Below, in pieces: positions 23,283 through 36,210 of a DNA stretch of 64,000 bases (the stretch's first letter is position 1; the number at the start of each line of letters is the position of its first letter). A model generated the notes under the pieces. That model saw only the letters and a program-made list of their open reading frames with translations, did no database searches and had not been told where the DNA came from. The position numbers and the translations under genes are program-made. The DNA is from Quercus robur. Taxonomy: Eukaryota; Streptophyta; Magnoliopsida; Fagales; Fagaceae. Where the stretch lies: the NCBI RefSeq assembly GCF_932294415.1, contig NC_065536.1:50220354-50284353 (forward strand), given 5' to 3'.

Positions 23283-25060
23283 AGTTAAAATTTCAAACTA
23301 CTCACAAGTTGCCACGTCATTTCATCAAATTTATAGTACGATCAAAATGACCAATTATTCAAAGATCAAAGAAAAATTTCCACGTGCCATTGAATAAAAA
23401 TTACAGAATAATCCTCCAATCACATGTCAATATGTGTTGATTTTTAATTTAAAATAATATAAATAGTCTAATTGAATGTTGTCATGTGTTATTTTAAATT
23501 AAAACGTTTTGGCTATTTAAATAATATCATGTGTATCTTGGAGAACAAAACAGAAAGTCCATTCATTTAAATTTGCATGTGTCTTCAAACCTCCTCGAAA
23601 TTTTTATAGATAGAGGTCTTCCTCAGTCTTATGGAAACACATTCAAAAGTCTCAAAACTCTATCGAAATCAAGTTCTAAAGTCTCCGAAGAACTTTAAAA
23701 ACATCCGCCACAAATCTTTGAATATTAAGAACATTCATTCAAATCGTCCTTCTAAGTCTCAAAATTCTATTGGAATTAATCTTTAAAGCCTCCAAAAACT
23801 TCAAAAACTTTGATCCATCGAATTTTCATCGGATTTAGAGAATCCCTGAAGATTTTTCACAAAAAATCTACAAAGATCAAGAATATTCTAAAAACACACA
23901 AAGAACATGAAGAATGAGAAGTCTCTATTAAGCGCATAGCTAGAGATTATTTTCAATTTCGTGGCAAAGATCTTCAATCCATCTTCCAACCAAAGTGGGG
24001 GACATTTGTGTTTGAATCCATGTTACATTGGCAAAACATTTGAATCAAAAAATATTCCAAGGAAATCAAATTAGAGGATTATTCCGTTGTAATATAATTT
24101 AGTTACAGAAAATTGTATTCACAAATTTATTAATACAAAATTACATGTGTTAAACATTTTCAATTATTTGATTTCCAAACTTGAGATTTTGTGTTTACAG
24201 TGGATTAAGGAATTGATTCAGATCACGACGCAAGTGGTGGACCAAAAAATGAAAATCTTTATGCATCAAATGCCTCATGTTATATACTTCAAACTTTACG
24301 GTAGGCTAATAATCATCTTGCTCATTTCATCATCAAAAAAAAAAAAAAAAAAATCATCTCGCTGATATGAGTAAAAAACATCTGGCAATCGTAGTTCTTC
24401 TTTATTGGGCAGAACCCAACTAGCAATGATATTGACACTGGATTTGGACCATTTTGTTAAAATGGCCCAAAACTTAGAAAACAATATAAATGGACCATTT
24501 TGTTAATTGCAATTCCATTACAAAGATCTTCAATCTGTCTTCCATCCAAAGTGGAAGACATTTGTGTTTGAATCAATATTGCATTGGCATAACATTTGAA
24601 TAAAATATTTTTCTAAGAAGATCTAATTAGAGGATTACTCTGTTATAATATAATTTAAATACATAGAATTACACCCACAAAATCATTAAATACTAAATTA
24701 CAATTGCTAAATATTTTCGATTGTTTAATTTCTAAACTTAAAATTATGTTTAAAGTGGGTTTAAGGTCCTTAAGGATTTGATTCATATCACTAGTCACGA
24801 CACGAGTGGAGGACCCCAAAAAAAAACCTTTATGGAACAAATACTTCAAAGCTATACTGTAGGGTAATAATCAGCTTTGCTGATATGAGCAAAAAACATC
24901 TGGCAATCGTAGCTGTTGTCTAGTTGGGCTCCTTTATTCGGCAAAACCCAAGGAGCAATGATATGATATTGACACTAGATTTAGACCATTTTGTTAAAAT
25001 GGATCTGCCTGAAAAATACCCAAAACTTAGGAAACAATATAAATGTTTTTTGTGCAAAAG

Positions 25061-25143
25061 TGCTGGCTATGGGGTTCGAACCCATGCGCACTTATGTGCA
25101 GAAGATCTTAAGTCTTCCCCCTTAACCTCTCGGGCAAACCAGC
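25061..25143 (-). tRNA. tRNA-Leu (UAA), copy 3
   Basis: The sequence is identical over 83 nt to the other two copies. It is the tRNA of duplication unit B. Homology to the other units stops a few bases upstream of the gene (about 25150), so its 5' flank keeps only the nearest CAA-like bases (GTACTAG next to the gene). Its promoter context therefore differs from copies 1 and 2. The downstream CTTTT terminator is retained. Confidence 0.95.
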
Positions 25144-25152
25144 TAGTACATT

Positions 25153-28100
25153 AACGTGACACAAAACTATCAATCATAATATAGACTGAGAAAAATTAAG
25201 TAATGTTTCAACCCCATCATGGACAGCTGCTTGTAATTGAAATTAGGAACACAGCCCATCAAACTTTTGGAGTCACATCATCGCATGCATTAGTTGAATT
25301 TGTTCTCATGCGAAGAACGTGGGCATCAACTTACGACAAATGATCACAGGCAATCTATGACCCCGACCCTTCAACTATATCTCTGCTTACAGTTCTGAAT
25401 ATTAATACTACTACAATCTCACGTTCATTTTTTGTTGACTAGATATAGACTTTACGCCTACTATCACGTTTGTTCAATGCTACACAATTGACAATACACT
25501 AAGTTCAAGATTGGTTACAAGTTGATATCTTGTTTTGAATACATACTTCTTCTTTTTATCCTTTTTTTAGATTTACAAATATATTCTATTTTCCAAAAAC
25601 TAAAAATATAAAAAGTTGTACAAAATGAGTACTATTCAATATGCAGAGTTATCACTTACCCTCATACATATATGTATGTTTCTTTTTTTTTTTTTTCATT
25701 TCAAATGAAAAAAAAAAAAAAGTTCAGGACTCGTGTGTGTAATCATTATCTTACACTCCAAGGTATAGGTTGGGTAAGCCCAATGATACCACCAGTGCAC
25801 AACATGGCATACCACTATTTATGCCCACATTTTATACCAATGAGCTAGTTTGGGCCAAATGCCAAACAGTGGTGACCAAACAAATTCGAAAGCCTAAAGC
25901 GATATATTTAAATGGGACCTTTTTGTCATCACTTAAGGAATATTTAACTAGTATTTAATATTATAATTTTTTATAACAAAAATTCATTCTTTTTATTTTG
26001 TAATATGCTTTTTTTTTTTAAATGCTAAAGGTATAACAAATTTTACTACAAAAACACTTACAAACGATGTAAGAATGATGTGATTATAAGTGATACTTCA
26101 AGAAGATAATAAACATGTATTTGAATAAATAATGTTGGAATATGATAAATTTTACAACATAAGGCTTACAAAGATATATCACCAATTACAAAAAGTAATT
26201 CAAAAGTGCATTTAATAGGTTGTTGACGTAAACAAATCATTTTAATTGTCACATCAATTTGTAAAAGTTTTGAACTAAAACTTACTTTTTTAGCATTTTC
26301 TTATTTGAATGATTTTTTGTGGTTACTAACACATATATTTTTAAGACTCATGTATTTAAAATTATATTATCTTTAGTATTACTCAATTATTTGAAACTAC
26401 TTAAAAGTAAAAAAAAAAAATGTAAAACTATTTTTTTCTTAAATTTCCAAAAAAAAAAAAAATTCTTAAAAAAATATATTAATTTTTACTCCGAATTTTG
26501 AAAATTTTTCTCTAGTAAAGGGCTCTAGGCAATGGTCTAAGTGGCCTAGGCCTAGGGCCAGCTCTGATGCCGAAACAACCCGATACAAAGTTGCGAGAGA
26601 TGGGACTAAATTGGTTTTGAGCAAATGGGACTTTTCGAGCTTTTCATGGTTTTTTTATTATTTTTTTATAAATTTTATCAGAGGGTTTCATGGTTTAATT
26701 GCTTGGGTGAAGATTAAAAACAAAATTTCTATTCCGGAATCCGGACATAAACATTCATGAACATAAAGGCCTATCGACAACTTTTTTTCTTTTGAAAATA
26801 AAGTGAACATGGTCAACGCGCTCAACACACACAGGAGGTTTTAGGTTGGCCCAACCTAATGATGTTGTACTAGAAACGTGTATGGCTGTGATGGAAACGT
26901 GTTTGTGATGATTTACGTGTCTTCACAACACACTCTAAAGGCTAAATGATATGAGTACTTTATGGTTGAAATTAAAAAGCTTGGAATCCAAATTCTAATA
27001 GAAATAATAATAATAATGATGATGATATATAGCTTCATATGCCCAATGAAGAGATCTAAACAATGCAAGCGGATAAATTTTTCAAATCTTGTCAAATAAA
27101 CAAGTCCAATGGCATGAGATTAATATATAGTGTTTCACTGTTCTGTTTCTTAATTCGAGAAAGTTGTGAGGCAAATAAAAACATTGATCAGCAATTTTTA
27201 ATTAAATACCATAGCATTTGCCAATTTTGGCTTTTGGGCTGCTTGCAAAAATAGTAATAATAATTACCGACACATGATATTTATATTATTTATAACCGAA
27301 TTTTCCTCTTTAGATTGGACTTTTATATGGTTTAGAAATACCCCTAAATTTTAAGTTTAATAAAGAAAAAACTTGAGGACAATGCAGTAAAAATATATCT
27401 CCAACTCTACTTTTTTTTTAGTAAACAGTAATATTTATTAGAACGTACACGAAATAATAATAGTGTTTTAAATCAGGTTTTTATAATACATTACATAATT
27501 AGAGTACAACTACAAAATGACTTAACTTTTATAGTTGTAGAATGAGGTTATAAACAGTGCACATTAGACACATACAACCAATGTGAGATAAACATCTCCA
27601 ACTTCACTTAAAATGACTACAAAATAAAATATTTTCCTACTAAACTTTTGTAGTTGTAAACTGAGGTTATAAATAGCGAACGTTAGATACACACAACCAA
27701 TGTGAGATAAACATCTCCAACTCCACTTAAAATGCCTACAAAATAAAATATTTTCCTACTAATCCATGTTTTCGAAATAAAAACTTATTCAAAATTTAAA
27801 AAAAAAAAAAAAAAAAAATTATAACATTAGACCCAAAAAAAAACCTGCTCATCACACGCGTGTAACGAGGTTAATAATATATAGGATTTTATAAATGTTT
27901 TATCCACTTATATATAGGATTTTATAAGTGTTTTATATATGCTGTTCATTTACCCACCCCCGAAGGGGTCCCTCCTTTTCAATTAACCAGAGGTGAAATT
28001 TTGAATGGAAGACAAAGATATTTGAATTTTGAAGGCTTCAACCCTGAGAGACACCCATTATGAAAAGGATATAATTATTCTAAGTTCCAAACTTGATCTC

Positions 28101-28468
28101 TAGTCTCTACTCTCAGAGATAGTTGATTTTTCCCTGAATTACTTCCGAGATTTGACACTTGACACTGTGCGAGATAGATGATCATCATCTTTGTACGTGA
28201 CAAAATAGTCTAAATGAAATTCTTATGAGGATTGGTCAAAAGGTTGAGGAAAGCTATGTTTAATCAATTTCTCCTTTCTCTAATTAAACTATGAATCAGC
28301 ATGTTAGATGCATGATCCCAAATTCGATTTTGACTCATAGACGTGACTCTTTTGTTTCTAGTACTCCCTGGGACCGAGACCACAATTTCAGCTTCCGGAA
28401 ATATATTTAGTCTTGGATTTTTTTTGAGTAAGCCAACACGAGGTCTAACCCTCTAATAAAATATATGA
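25153..28468. other. Intergenic, AT-rich, with a tandem duplication
   Basis: No gene is supported. Near 26515-26566 a GGCCTAGGCCTAGGGCCAGCTCTG block resembles the end of the hAT-like element found whole at 29776-30619, but no opposite end was found. A two-copy tandem repeat lies at about 27524-27763. Poly-A and poly-T runs are frequent. Confidence 0.5.
27524..27763. repeat. Two-copy tandem duplication, period about 120 bp
   Basis: Both copies share ATGTGAGATAAACATCTCCA and TACAAAATAAAATATTTTCC. The copies differ at few sites by eye. Confidence 0.8.
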
Positions 28469-28476
28469 GATTTAGT

Positions 28477-29115
28477 CAGGGACGGAGCCGCCCTTGGACT
28501 AGGGGGCAATGGCCCCTAGATTTTTTTTTTTTTTTTTTTTAATATTATTATATATATGTGTATTAATTTTAGTAATTCTGGTTTGAAAATTACATTTTAT
28601 TTCCCTTTAATAGTTCCATTGATTCTTTTAAGAATAATGCTATACTCGCAAACTTTTTCATAACATTTTTACAAATTGTTTTGGTAGCAAATTTTTATTG
28701 ATTTGAATATGGGTACAACACTCATATAATTTTTTTACTTACAAGTAACCACTTATCACATTAATAATTTATAGTAAAAAAAAAAACTTGTAGTTCTAGC
28801 ATTTTTCTCATTTTAGTAACCATAAAAAATTTATTGATCTAAAATCTAAAACAAAATATACAAGCCCAAAAAATAAAATAGCTTAACAACAAAAATTTCC
28901 AGTAAAACTAAAAATAAAATTAAGCTCAATTAACTAATTTTATCCAAAATAAATAACCCTTCCCTTTAAAAAACTCTAAACAAAAATAATTTTGCTCTTA
29001 CCCACAAAAAAAAAAAAAATCTTAGCAGCTAAGTAGCAGAATTAGAGGTTGAAACTGCCATACACAGCCAACAGTAAAATTGTTCCCCTAACTCAAAGTT
29101 CTAGCTCCATCCCTA
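28477..29115. mobile_element. hAT-like non-autonomous element
   Basis: The left end is CAGGGACGGAGC and the right end is GCTCCATCCCTA, its near complement. The 8-bp flanks are GATTTAGT (28469-28476) and GATTTAAT (29116-29123), which differ at one site. The interior (about 640 bp) is non-coding and AT-rich. An 8-bp duplication with a CAGGG terminus is typical of hAT elements. Confidence 0.75.
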
Positions 29116-29775
29116 GATTTAATCCCCACTTATACTAAAAATTGATTAGTATCTTAGTCTAATTATAAAGAGTAATAATCATAAAGCAAACATTATATAT
29201 ATATATATATATATTTTTTTTTTTTAAGAAACAAATACACACATACAAGAGAGAGTGAAATTAGTTCTAATACAAAGGCATACCACAATCATGGAACAAA
29301 CGTTATAGATTGAAATTATATCGTATCTAAATTATTGATATGTTAATATGCTTTCCCAAAGTCCCAATCACATCATATACATTGTAATAAAGTCTAAGTA
29401 TAATTAGAACCTAAATTGATTCATTCTAAATGAAGTTTTAGTTTTGATTAAAAAATCTATATTTGAATTCAAATTAGTTTTTAATTATTGTCTAATTTTA
29501 CATTCGTGTACAAAATAATTTTTTTTAATTTTTATATCAAGTGATCAATTTATAATATTTAGTACGAACATCATCTAGATAAGACCATCTTACCATCATC
29601 TACGTGCTGTTACAACCTCGTTAGCATACGATATAATTTAACTTGTTCCAGTGGATGAGTCTGGCTTTAATAGAGGGGATAAATTGTCAAATTTAACGTA
29701 AATCTTGCCCTTAAATCAAGCTTTTTAGACACTCAGAAGTGAGCTTCTTTAGTATATTGATGGGATGTTTTTTAC

Positions 29776-30619
29776 CAGGGCCGGCTCAAGGCCTAGGCAA
29801 GTTAGGCCTAGGCCTAAGGCCCCACTAAAAAATAAATATTTCATTGGGAAAAAAGGCCCCATTTTTCATAGTTAAAAGTCCAAATTTTTATAAAATTATA
29901 TATATTTTTTATAGGTTGTACATTTTTTTTATTAGTGATGTACAAACTTTACTATTAGCTTACAAATTGCCATGTTATTAATCACAAAAAATGTGATATA
30001 AACATTCATTAGTTAAATTGATGAAGCTCATCAATGAGAAACAATATCACATTATATTTTGAACATTTTATAGTACTTTTAATTAGCGCATTTTTCTTTT
30101 TCATTTCTATTAAGACTCTCAAAGTGCGAGACTAATAGAACCTTAACTCAATTGAAATCCTAAAATATTTCAAAAAGATGTTGCAAATGTGTTAAATCAT
30201 CAATTATAGATTAATCTTCCCTAATAGTTTGAGACTTTAATTTTTGTAAACTAATATCCTACAAAACCATACACCTAATAATATCTATCTCTCTCTCTCT
30301 CTCTTAAAATCAAAATATAAAATTAAAAATTAGATTACAACTTTATTTAACTATGCATCGTCTTATATCCAAAATAAAGTATCTTTTTCAATCACAATAT
30401 ATTTTTATTTCTTTTTATTAATATTTATAATTTAAATATGATATTCAATTCTCTATACGAAATTAACATTAGTCTAGTTGGTATTATTTATGTATTTAAT
30501 GTATCAAATTAACCTTAATTTAATTAGTATTAAATAATTTTGTTTAATTAATATTTACATATTAAAGGTCCCACATAAATTTTTCGCCTTAGGCCCCAAA
30601 TTATGTTGGGCCGCCCCTG
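29776..30619. mobile_element. hAT-like non-autonomous element with perfect TSD
   Basis: The left end is CAGGGCCGGCTCAAGGCCTA and the right end is GGGCCGCCCCTG. The perfect 8-bp direct repeat TTTTTTAC flanks it (29768-29775 and 30620-30627). The 844-bp interior has no transposase frame. Confidence 0.85.
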
Positions 30620-30665
30620 TTTTTTACTATAGCATGTCTCAAGCCATAGTTAATTTTCAATCACA

Positions 30666-30844
30666 TTTTTTTTTTGATGAACCAAACACTTTATTAAAGA
30701 AGGAGAAACAAATTACAACTCCCTACTGGACTCTCTCACAACAACAGAAGAGAGACAGTCCGGGCAAAACCCACTGCCAAAAGAGCCAAAAAAATTACAA
30801 GATAAACTCCATTTTGCTAAGCTGTGGGCAGCCTGATTAAATGC
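30666..30844 (-). mobile_element. LINE (L1-type) 3' end, 5'-truncated
   Basis: On the minus strand the DNA reads as the C-terminal end of a plant L1 RNase H domain (AAHSLAKWSLSCNFFG, then CPDCL), then a stop, a short 3' UTR with AATAAAG and a poly-A tract (T-run at 30666-30675 on the plus strand). It is heavily 5'-truncated, as LINE copies usually are. Confidence 0.75.
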
Positions 30845-31477
30845 AATTGATATGGGTAAATCATAATAAACATCGATGTGAAATAGGTTTGTCAGTGTCT
30901 CATATAGCTTTCCTTTTGAGGAAATATGCTTGGATTGGTCATCAAACTCATTGGAATTCTGATCCTAGACTAGCATTGTCAATTAAAGGATGGATCAGTA
31001 CGGGAGACCACCAGGGGAATACGGGGTAGACATCTACTAGCCTCTGCCTTGTGTGGTTCCACTACTCATCTTTAATTTACTTGCTCACATTTTTATTTCA
31101 AACACTTGTTGAACTCGAGTTTATCAAGACTATATTATATGTTCCAACTTGATTCATTTTTTGTCAAAAAAAAACTTGATTTTGTTTACAAACTACATGA
31201 TTAGCTTTTTTTCTTCATATATTGTAAACATCAAAACTAATTTTTTTTTACCCCTTGGCAAATCTATACTAATAATTAATAAATAAATGATATTTGAAAT
31301 TAAATTATTTCAATTAATCATATAGAATGATTTTTCGTTTATAAACTTATAAGGATTAATAAATTCACAAACCTTGTATTGTTAAAAATTAAATTATAAT
31401 TTTCATTGAGAACTTGAATATCTATTTTATCAATAAATTAAACTAATAATTTTATATCATATAATCTTAGTTACAAA

Positions 31478-32296
31478 TGTAGGGGTGATAGGCCTAGGAA
31501 TGCATATCTACATATATATTAGGCCAGGGACCCAATCCGAGGACATGAATAGTCTGAGGATGGGTAAACCCCTTCCTAAGAACCTGCGTCGGTGAGTAAA
31601 GAGGTGAGGTCTGATCATAACCATCCGAGAAGGCTATCTAAGGAGGAGTACTTCCTTGGCAAGGCAAAGCCGAGGTCAGAATGTGTGGTCTAACACCAGG
31701 AGCAACGGCTCGGATGACTCCACTAATGTGGATAAGTATTCAGAATGAACAAGACAGAGGGAGGCCAAGAAATATCTTAAAGGAAAGTTGTTACCACTGC
31801 ATTAAATGCTCTGCAACTATTTTTCTGATTGCATTAATGTGGAGAAGACTCTGGAACAGTGTTGCATTGGCTGTCCCAACACATAGAGGGCCTTAAAGGG
31901 TGTTCGATAGGACAAGCTCTCAAGTAAAGGCTTGGATGATCAACAAGTGGAGGGCCAAGATCGTCCAAAAAGAATTATATAATGGAAGAGACCTTCCATG
32001 AAGGGGGGGGGGGAGAATTAGAGAGAGAAAAACACTATAGCAATCAATAACAGAACTTGTAATCAAACTGGAGGATCAATATATAAGAACTGATCTTCTC
32101 AGACTGTGACGAGAATGATTTTCTTTAGTTTAAACTTGTTTATCTTCATTCTCTCATCATCAAGATTTACTTTATTTGTTGTCTGATTCACTAAAACCCA
32201 GTTTTCTAACTTACTCTCTACAAATTTATTGTTTTGAGCTTTTTGGCCCTAAGTCCATCCATTTTTTGGGTCAAGGACTCAAATCAGGTCCTTACA
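31478..32296. mobile_element. Solo LTR (LTR retrotransposon fossil)
   Basis: It starts TGTAGGGGTGATAGG and ends GGTCCTTACA, with perfect 5-bp flanking repeats ACAAA (31473-31477 and 32297-32301). No internal region remains. It shares recognisable blocks with the LTR at 59186-59970 (for example GAACAGTGTTGC and TGATAGGACA), so both come from one family. Confidence 0.85.
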
Positions 32297-32301
32297 ACAA
32301 A

Positions 32302-35300
32302 CTTACACAATTTAATATCAATTCCAAGTAAGTATGTTTTTTTACATTTATACATATGAACACATAATGGTATATGTACTAAAATTGAGTTTCCTACTCA
32401 CAAGCTTATTCACAAAGACATTATTATGTTAGAGCCTAACTTGTTCAATAGTCGAGTCTAAGATGGGTTCATATTTGACTTGTTTGTTAAATAAACTAAT
32501 AAGAACAAGTTATTTTTCATGAGTCAAGTCCAATTTATTAAAAAATGACTCCAATTTATATCCAACTCTAAAATTATTTGTGTGAGATAGGTACTAAATT
32601 TCAATTGCAGGGGTGATGGCACAACATTTGTTCAACTAAAGGATTATTGCTTGTGGAATGTGGATCTCCCATTTGGATTGCAAAATTGGACCTGTCTAGA
32701 CTCCTTAAAATATTGATTTTCTTTGGTGAGTAGGAGTTTACTATGGCTTCAAAATAATCAGCCCCTTGTGATTTTTATTCATAAACAAAAACCTCTTTTT
32801 TGGATTTTTCAAAAGACAACATAAATGATATAATAAAACAATCCACATTGCTAACAAGGTAAATTACCACCTTGGACTACATGTTCATCCAATACATGAT
32901 CTGTTCTTGAAGTTTTCAATTGCTACAACTATTAATGTTTGTTATGAAATCACGAATCACAACTAAATCATTAATTTGTAAGCACATTAAAAGTTGGTTT
33001 GGTTTTCTCCCCACCCCCCCAAATGGGGAGAGGATCCATGCACGTCGTTGTCAACATTATTCGCGTCAAGTCCATGTGTACAAAACAATATCTTAAACCT
33101 TAATAAGCATAAAAAACTGTTCCATAGTAATTTAATTTATCTTTGTTCAGTGGGGGTGGCGGGAAGAGACAATTGGATAATTGAACCTTATAGCAATATT
33201 ATTTGAATCCAGGACAAATAATAATTGATTGATAAACCAATTTAAAACTCTAACAATTATGTTTTAAGCTTAAAAATAGTGATGGTGTACTTTCTGAATT
33301 TTCATTAATGGAATTACACGTATAAATTGCAAGATTGTGTTCATGACATGTTCACCACCATTCATTGTTTATTTATATATATATATATATATATATACCT
33401 AATTTCAAAAGGCAATCTCAAGCTACTCAAGGTGAAGTGTGTGTACTATCAAGAAAAAAGGTGAAGTGTGTATATATATTTATAAAGTTTTTACGCGTCC
33501 GTTTTTAATGATTATATTTTTTATCATCATATCAAAACACATTAATCAGTTTTTGGTGTAAACTAGAATTGAATCTCAAATATTTTATTTAATTATTAAA
33601 ATCTTTACTAATTAAGCTAATTGAAACCTACTAGTATATATATATATATATATATGGACTAAAATTTCAGTAGAATTGGAATTAGGAATTATAGTGGCTG
33701 AGTCAAGGTGGGTCAATTAACCAGCCACTTATATAGAAATTTGAATCATTTGGAACAAAATCATATGGTATTTCTGGAAATGTACCGAACGCAGGGATGG
33801 AACTGTCTGTCGGAAAAAGCCTAATATATTTCCTACAATCACTCAAGCACTGTTTGCAACCTTACATTTGATGCAGAAATGTAAAACTCGAAAAGCCAAT
33901 TATTGATAATCAATTCAACATGATCAAAAGGAGCGCGTGTTAAGAATACACCAGTACTCGATTATATACTTGTAGTCAATACAATATTAGACTTTATGAT
34001 ATTAAAGATATTATAAATTTTATTACATAAACTTAACATTTTTTTAATTAATAAACTTTATAATTTTATTTTTTTATTAATCACAAAAAATAATTTAAAA
34101 TTTTATATATTATGTTATTTGAAATCTACCAACATTGATTTGTTATTAATCACAAAAAAATAATTTAAAATATTATTTATCATGTTATATTGTCACGTTA
34201 GTTTGTAAACCTCATACATAGTAAAATTTGTGATAGCTCTAACATTTTTCAAAACTTATGTACAATTTTTTAGGTGTCATATCAATTTGTAAAATTTATG
34301 AAGTAAATTTGTAATAGTTTTAGTGTTGTAGATTAAGTTTCTCAATTAAAATTAAGCATATGGTTGGATTTTTTTTTTTTTTTTTTTGAGAAAGACAACT
34401 ATTTTTTTACATTGATCTGTACAACCACGTGATTGAAATCAATTGGAGACATATGTTTTTCCTATATGGAAATGTGCAAGCTCCCATCTAGTCTACTTAT
34501 GATAATAACATTTTAAAAAATAGTATAGAAACTACTTTAAGGTGCCATCCATTTTTTTTTTTTAAAGCCTTATGCTTTGTTGTTTCAGCTATAATATTTT
34601 CTAGAAAATGAGTCATTTTCCAAAAAACATTTTCTATAAAATTATCTAATTTTCTTATGTTTGGTAGAAATTTTAAATGAGTTGAAAAAAAATCTCATAA
34701 CTTCCCTTATTTAGATTGATGTGAGATAAAGCTGTTTTTCAAAAAAATTTAGTAAAAAACAGTCTCTAAAAATAAGTCATAATTTTTTGTTGGCCAAAAA
34801 TGGTTTTCCTTCAACTTATTTTTGTTAATAAGTTGTAAATAAATCCTAACAGCATGCTCTAATATGATTTTCATTTATCAAATATTTTGTTAAAGTTGGT
34901 AATGACATATTAGGCAAAGGAATTACTTGTTATGCTTTATACAAAGCTCATGGGGAAATTTCTTTTTTTTTTTCTATAGAACTTAAAATAATATTGTTGT
35001 TTCTTTATAACTCTGGTACAATTTTTCAATTGAAATGGTGTATCAAAATATTGAAGACCATAATCCAAAACACACTTTTATAGTTTGTGTTTTTTAATCA
35101 ATTCAACAATTATAAGAAGGAAAGAGATTTGAACCTTAGACGTCTCTGTTGAAAATACTAGAATATGTAAGTTGAGTTTCAAGACTTTTAGACATACTTT
35201 AATAGTATTACTATGAATTTTTTGGTGCTTTTTTCATACCAATTTTCAAAGTTCATAAATGCAAAGCTAAATATAGGTTAATAAGAAAATTTAATTTTAG

Positions 35301-35385
35301 AATTTCAACCAATCAATAAATGCACACATGGAATGAGAGGGACGAACTAATTTAAGCACAATACATAAAAACATATGCTTCTTAT

Positions 35386-35423
<38 letters not shown>

Positions 35424-36205
35424 CAAAAGAAAGTGTGGAGTGAGGTGGTGAAATAGCGCGCCGCGCAAGTACTGTTATAAGTCATTTGGAGATAAGAACG
35501 AATAATATTTGTGCTACAATTCGCTTACGTGATTAATTGTGAGCGGTAAAAAGATGACTTTATATAGTTCCATCATCATCATTATCTCTCTCCCGCTTAC
35601 AACTCGCCACGCGGGCGAGTTGTGGCTCGTCTTTTCCAGCCCTGATTGGGGAAAATCAAATACTGCAGCTGATTCCGTAAAACAAGGATCAATCGGAAGA
35701 GTTCCATTGGTCGGTAAAGAGTCGGTTAAAAATGGTGGTGAGAAACATAACCACGTGGAGTGGAGTGAGCCCACCCTTTTATTTTACTATTTTATAATCA
35801 GACAGAATTAGGGATTCCTATTCCCGTACTCCTGCATGGAGACATCCGCTGCCAATTTAATCATTTTTATTCAGCTTTTCAAAACTGTCCAAACTACCCC
35901 TCCACAGTCCACACACTTTTCTGATTACTATGTGTTTTTTTTTTTTTTTTTTTTGGAAGAGGCTTGACAAGCGTTGACCAACCTCGTAGAACATGCGTAT
36001 ATTCCATGTAAAAACTTATCATTAAGATTTAAGCATTAAGCTTTTGAGTACAATATAGGTAAATTAGTGGCTTGCTCATTAGTTGATTGGTACAAATTTC
36101 CTATATTTTTGTTGAAGAAATAATAATCTTTCGTTTTGGAATTAAAAAAAAAAAAATTCGTTTCATTACAAATGTTTCATTTTATACTTAACTTATTGCA
36201 ATATA
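32302..36205. other. Intergenic; one GC-richer patch
   Basis: No gene is supported. TA microsatellites lie near 33375 and 33635. Long T or A runs lie near 34370-34387 and 35390-35422. The patch at about 35440-35780 is clearly less AT-rich than its surroundings. It holds GCGCGCCGCGC, a G-box-type CACGTG (about 35754) and a perfect hairpin, but the open frames on both strands there are not recognisable. Confidence 0.5.
35599..35623. repeat. Perfect 10-bp-stem hairpin
   Basis: ACAACTCGCC and GGCGAGTTGT are separated by the 5-base loop ACGCG. It lies in the GC-richer patch. Confidence 0.8.
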
Positions 36206-36210
36206 CCATA

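Larger units (their letters stand above)
19622..25152. repeat. Nested segmental duplications carrying tRNA-Leu genes
   Basis: Two large units match along most of their length: unit A about 20041-22516 and unit B about 23281-25152. Each holds two diverged inner copies beginning near AAAGATCTTCAATC; the first inner copy lacks a tRNA and the second carries one. A third, partial copy with a tRNA lies upstream at about 19622-20040. All share CATCTGGCAATCGTAG about 100-200 bp before the tRNA. Units A and B differ by a 564-bp hAT-like insertion in A. A roughly 710-bp insertion separates the end of A from the start of B. The order suggests an old inner duplication followed by a younger duplication of the pair. 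Confidence 0.85.

Noticed and set aside
19921-25143. Plastid origin of the tRNA-Leu(UAA) copies
   Set aside because: Plastid trnL-UAA has a group I intron and different sequence. These copies are intronless and have nuclear-type flanks and Pol III stops.
30841-31029. 62-aa open frame next to the LINE end
   Set aside because: No family is recognised. The DNA-level resemblance to 5S rRNA is the only point of note.
35539-35811. Overlapping 86-90-aa open frames on both strands
   Set aside because: Neither has a recognisable motif or splice-consistent neighbours. It is kept only as a GC-richer patch.
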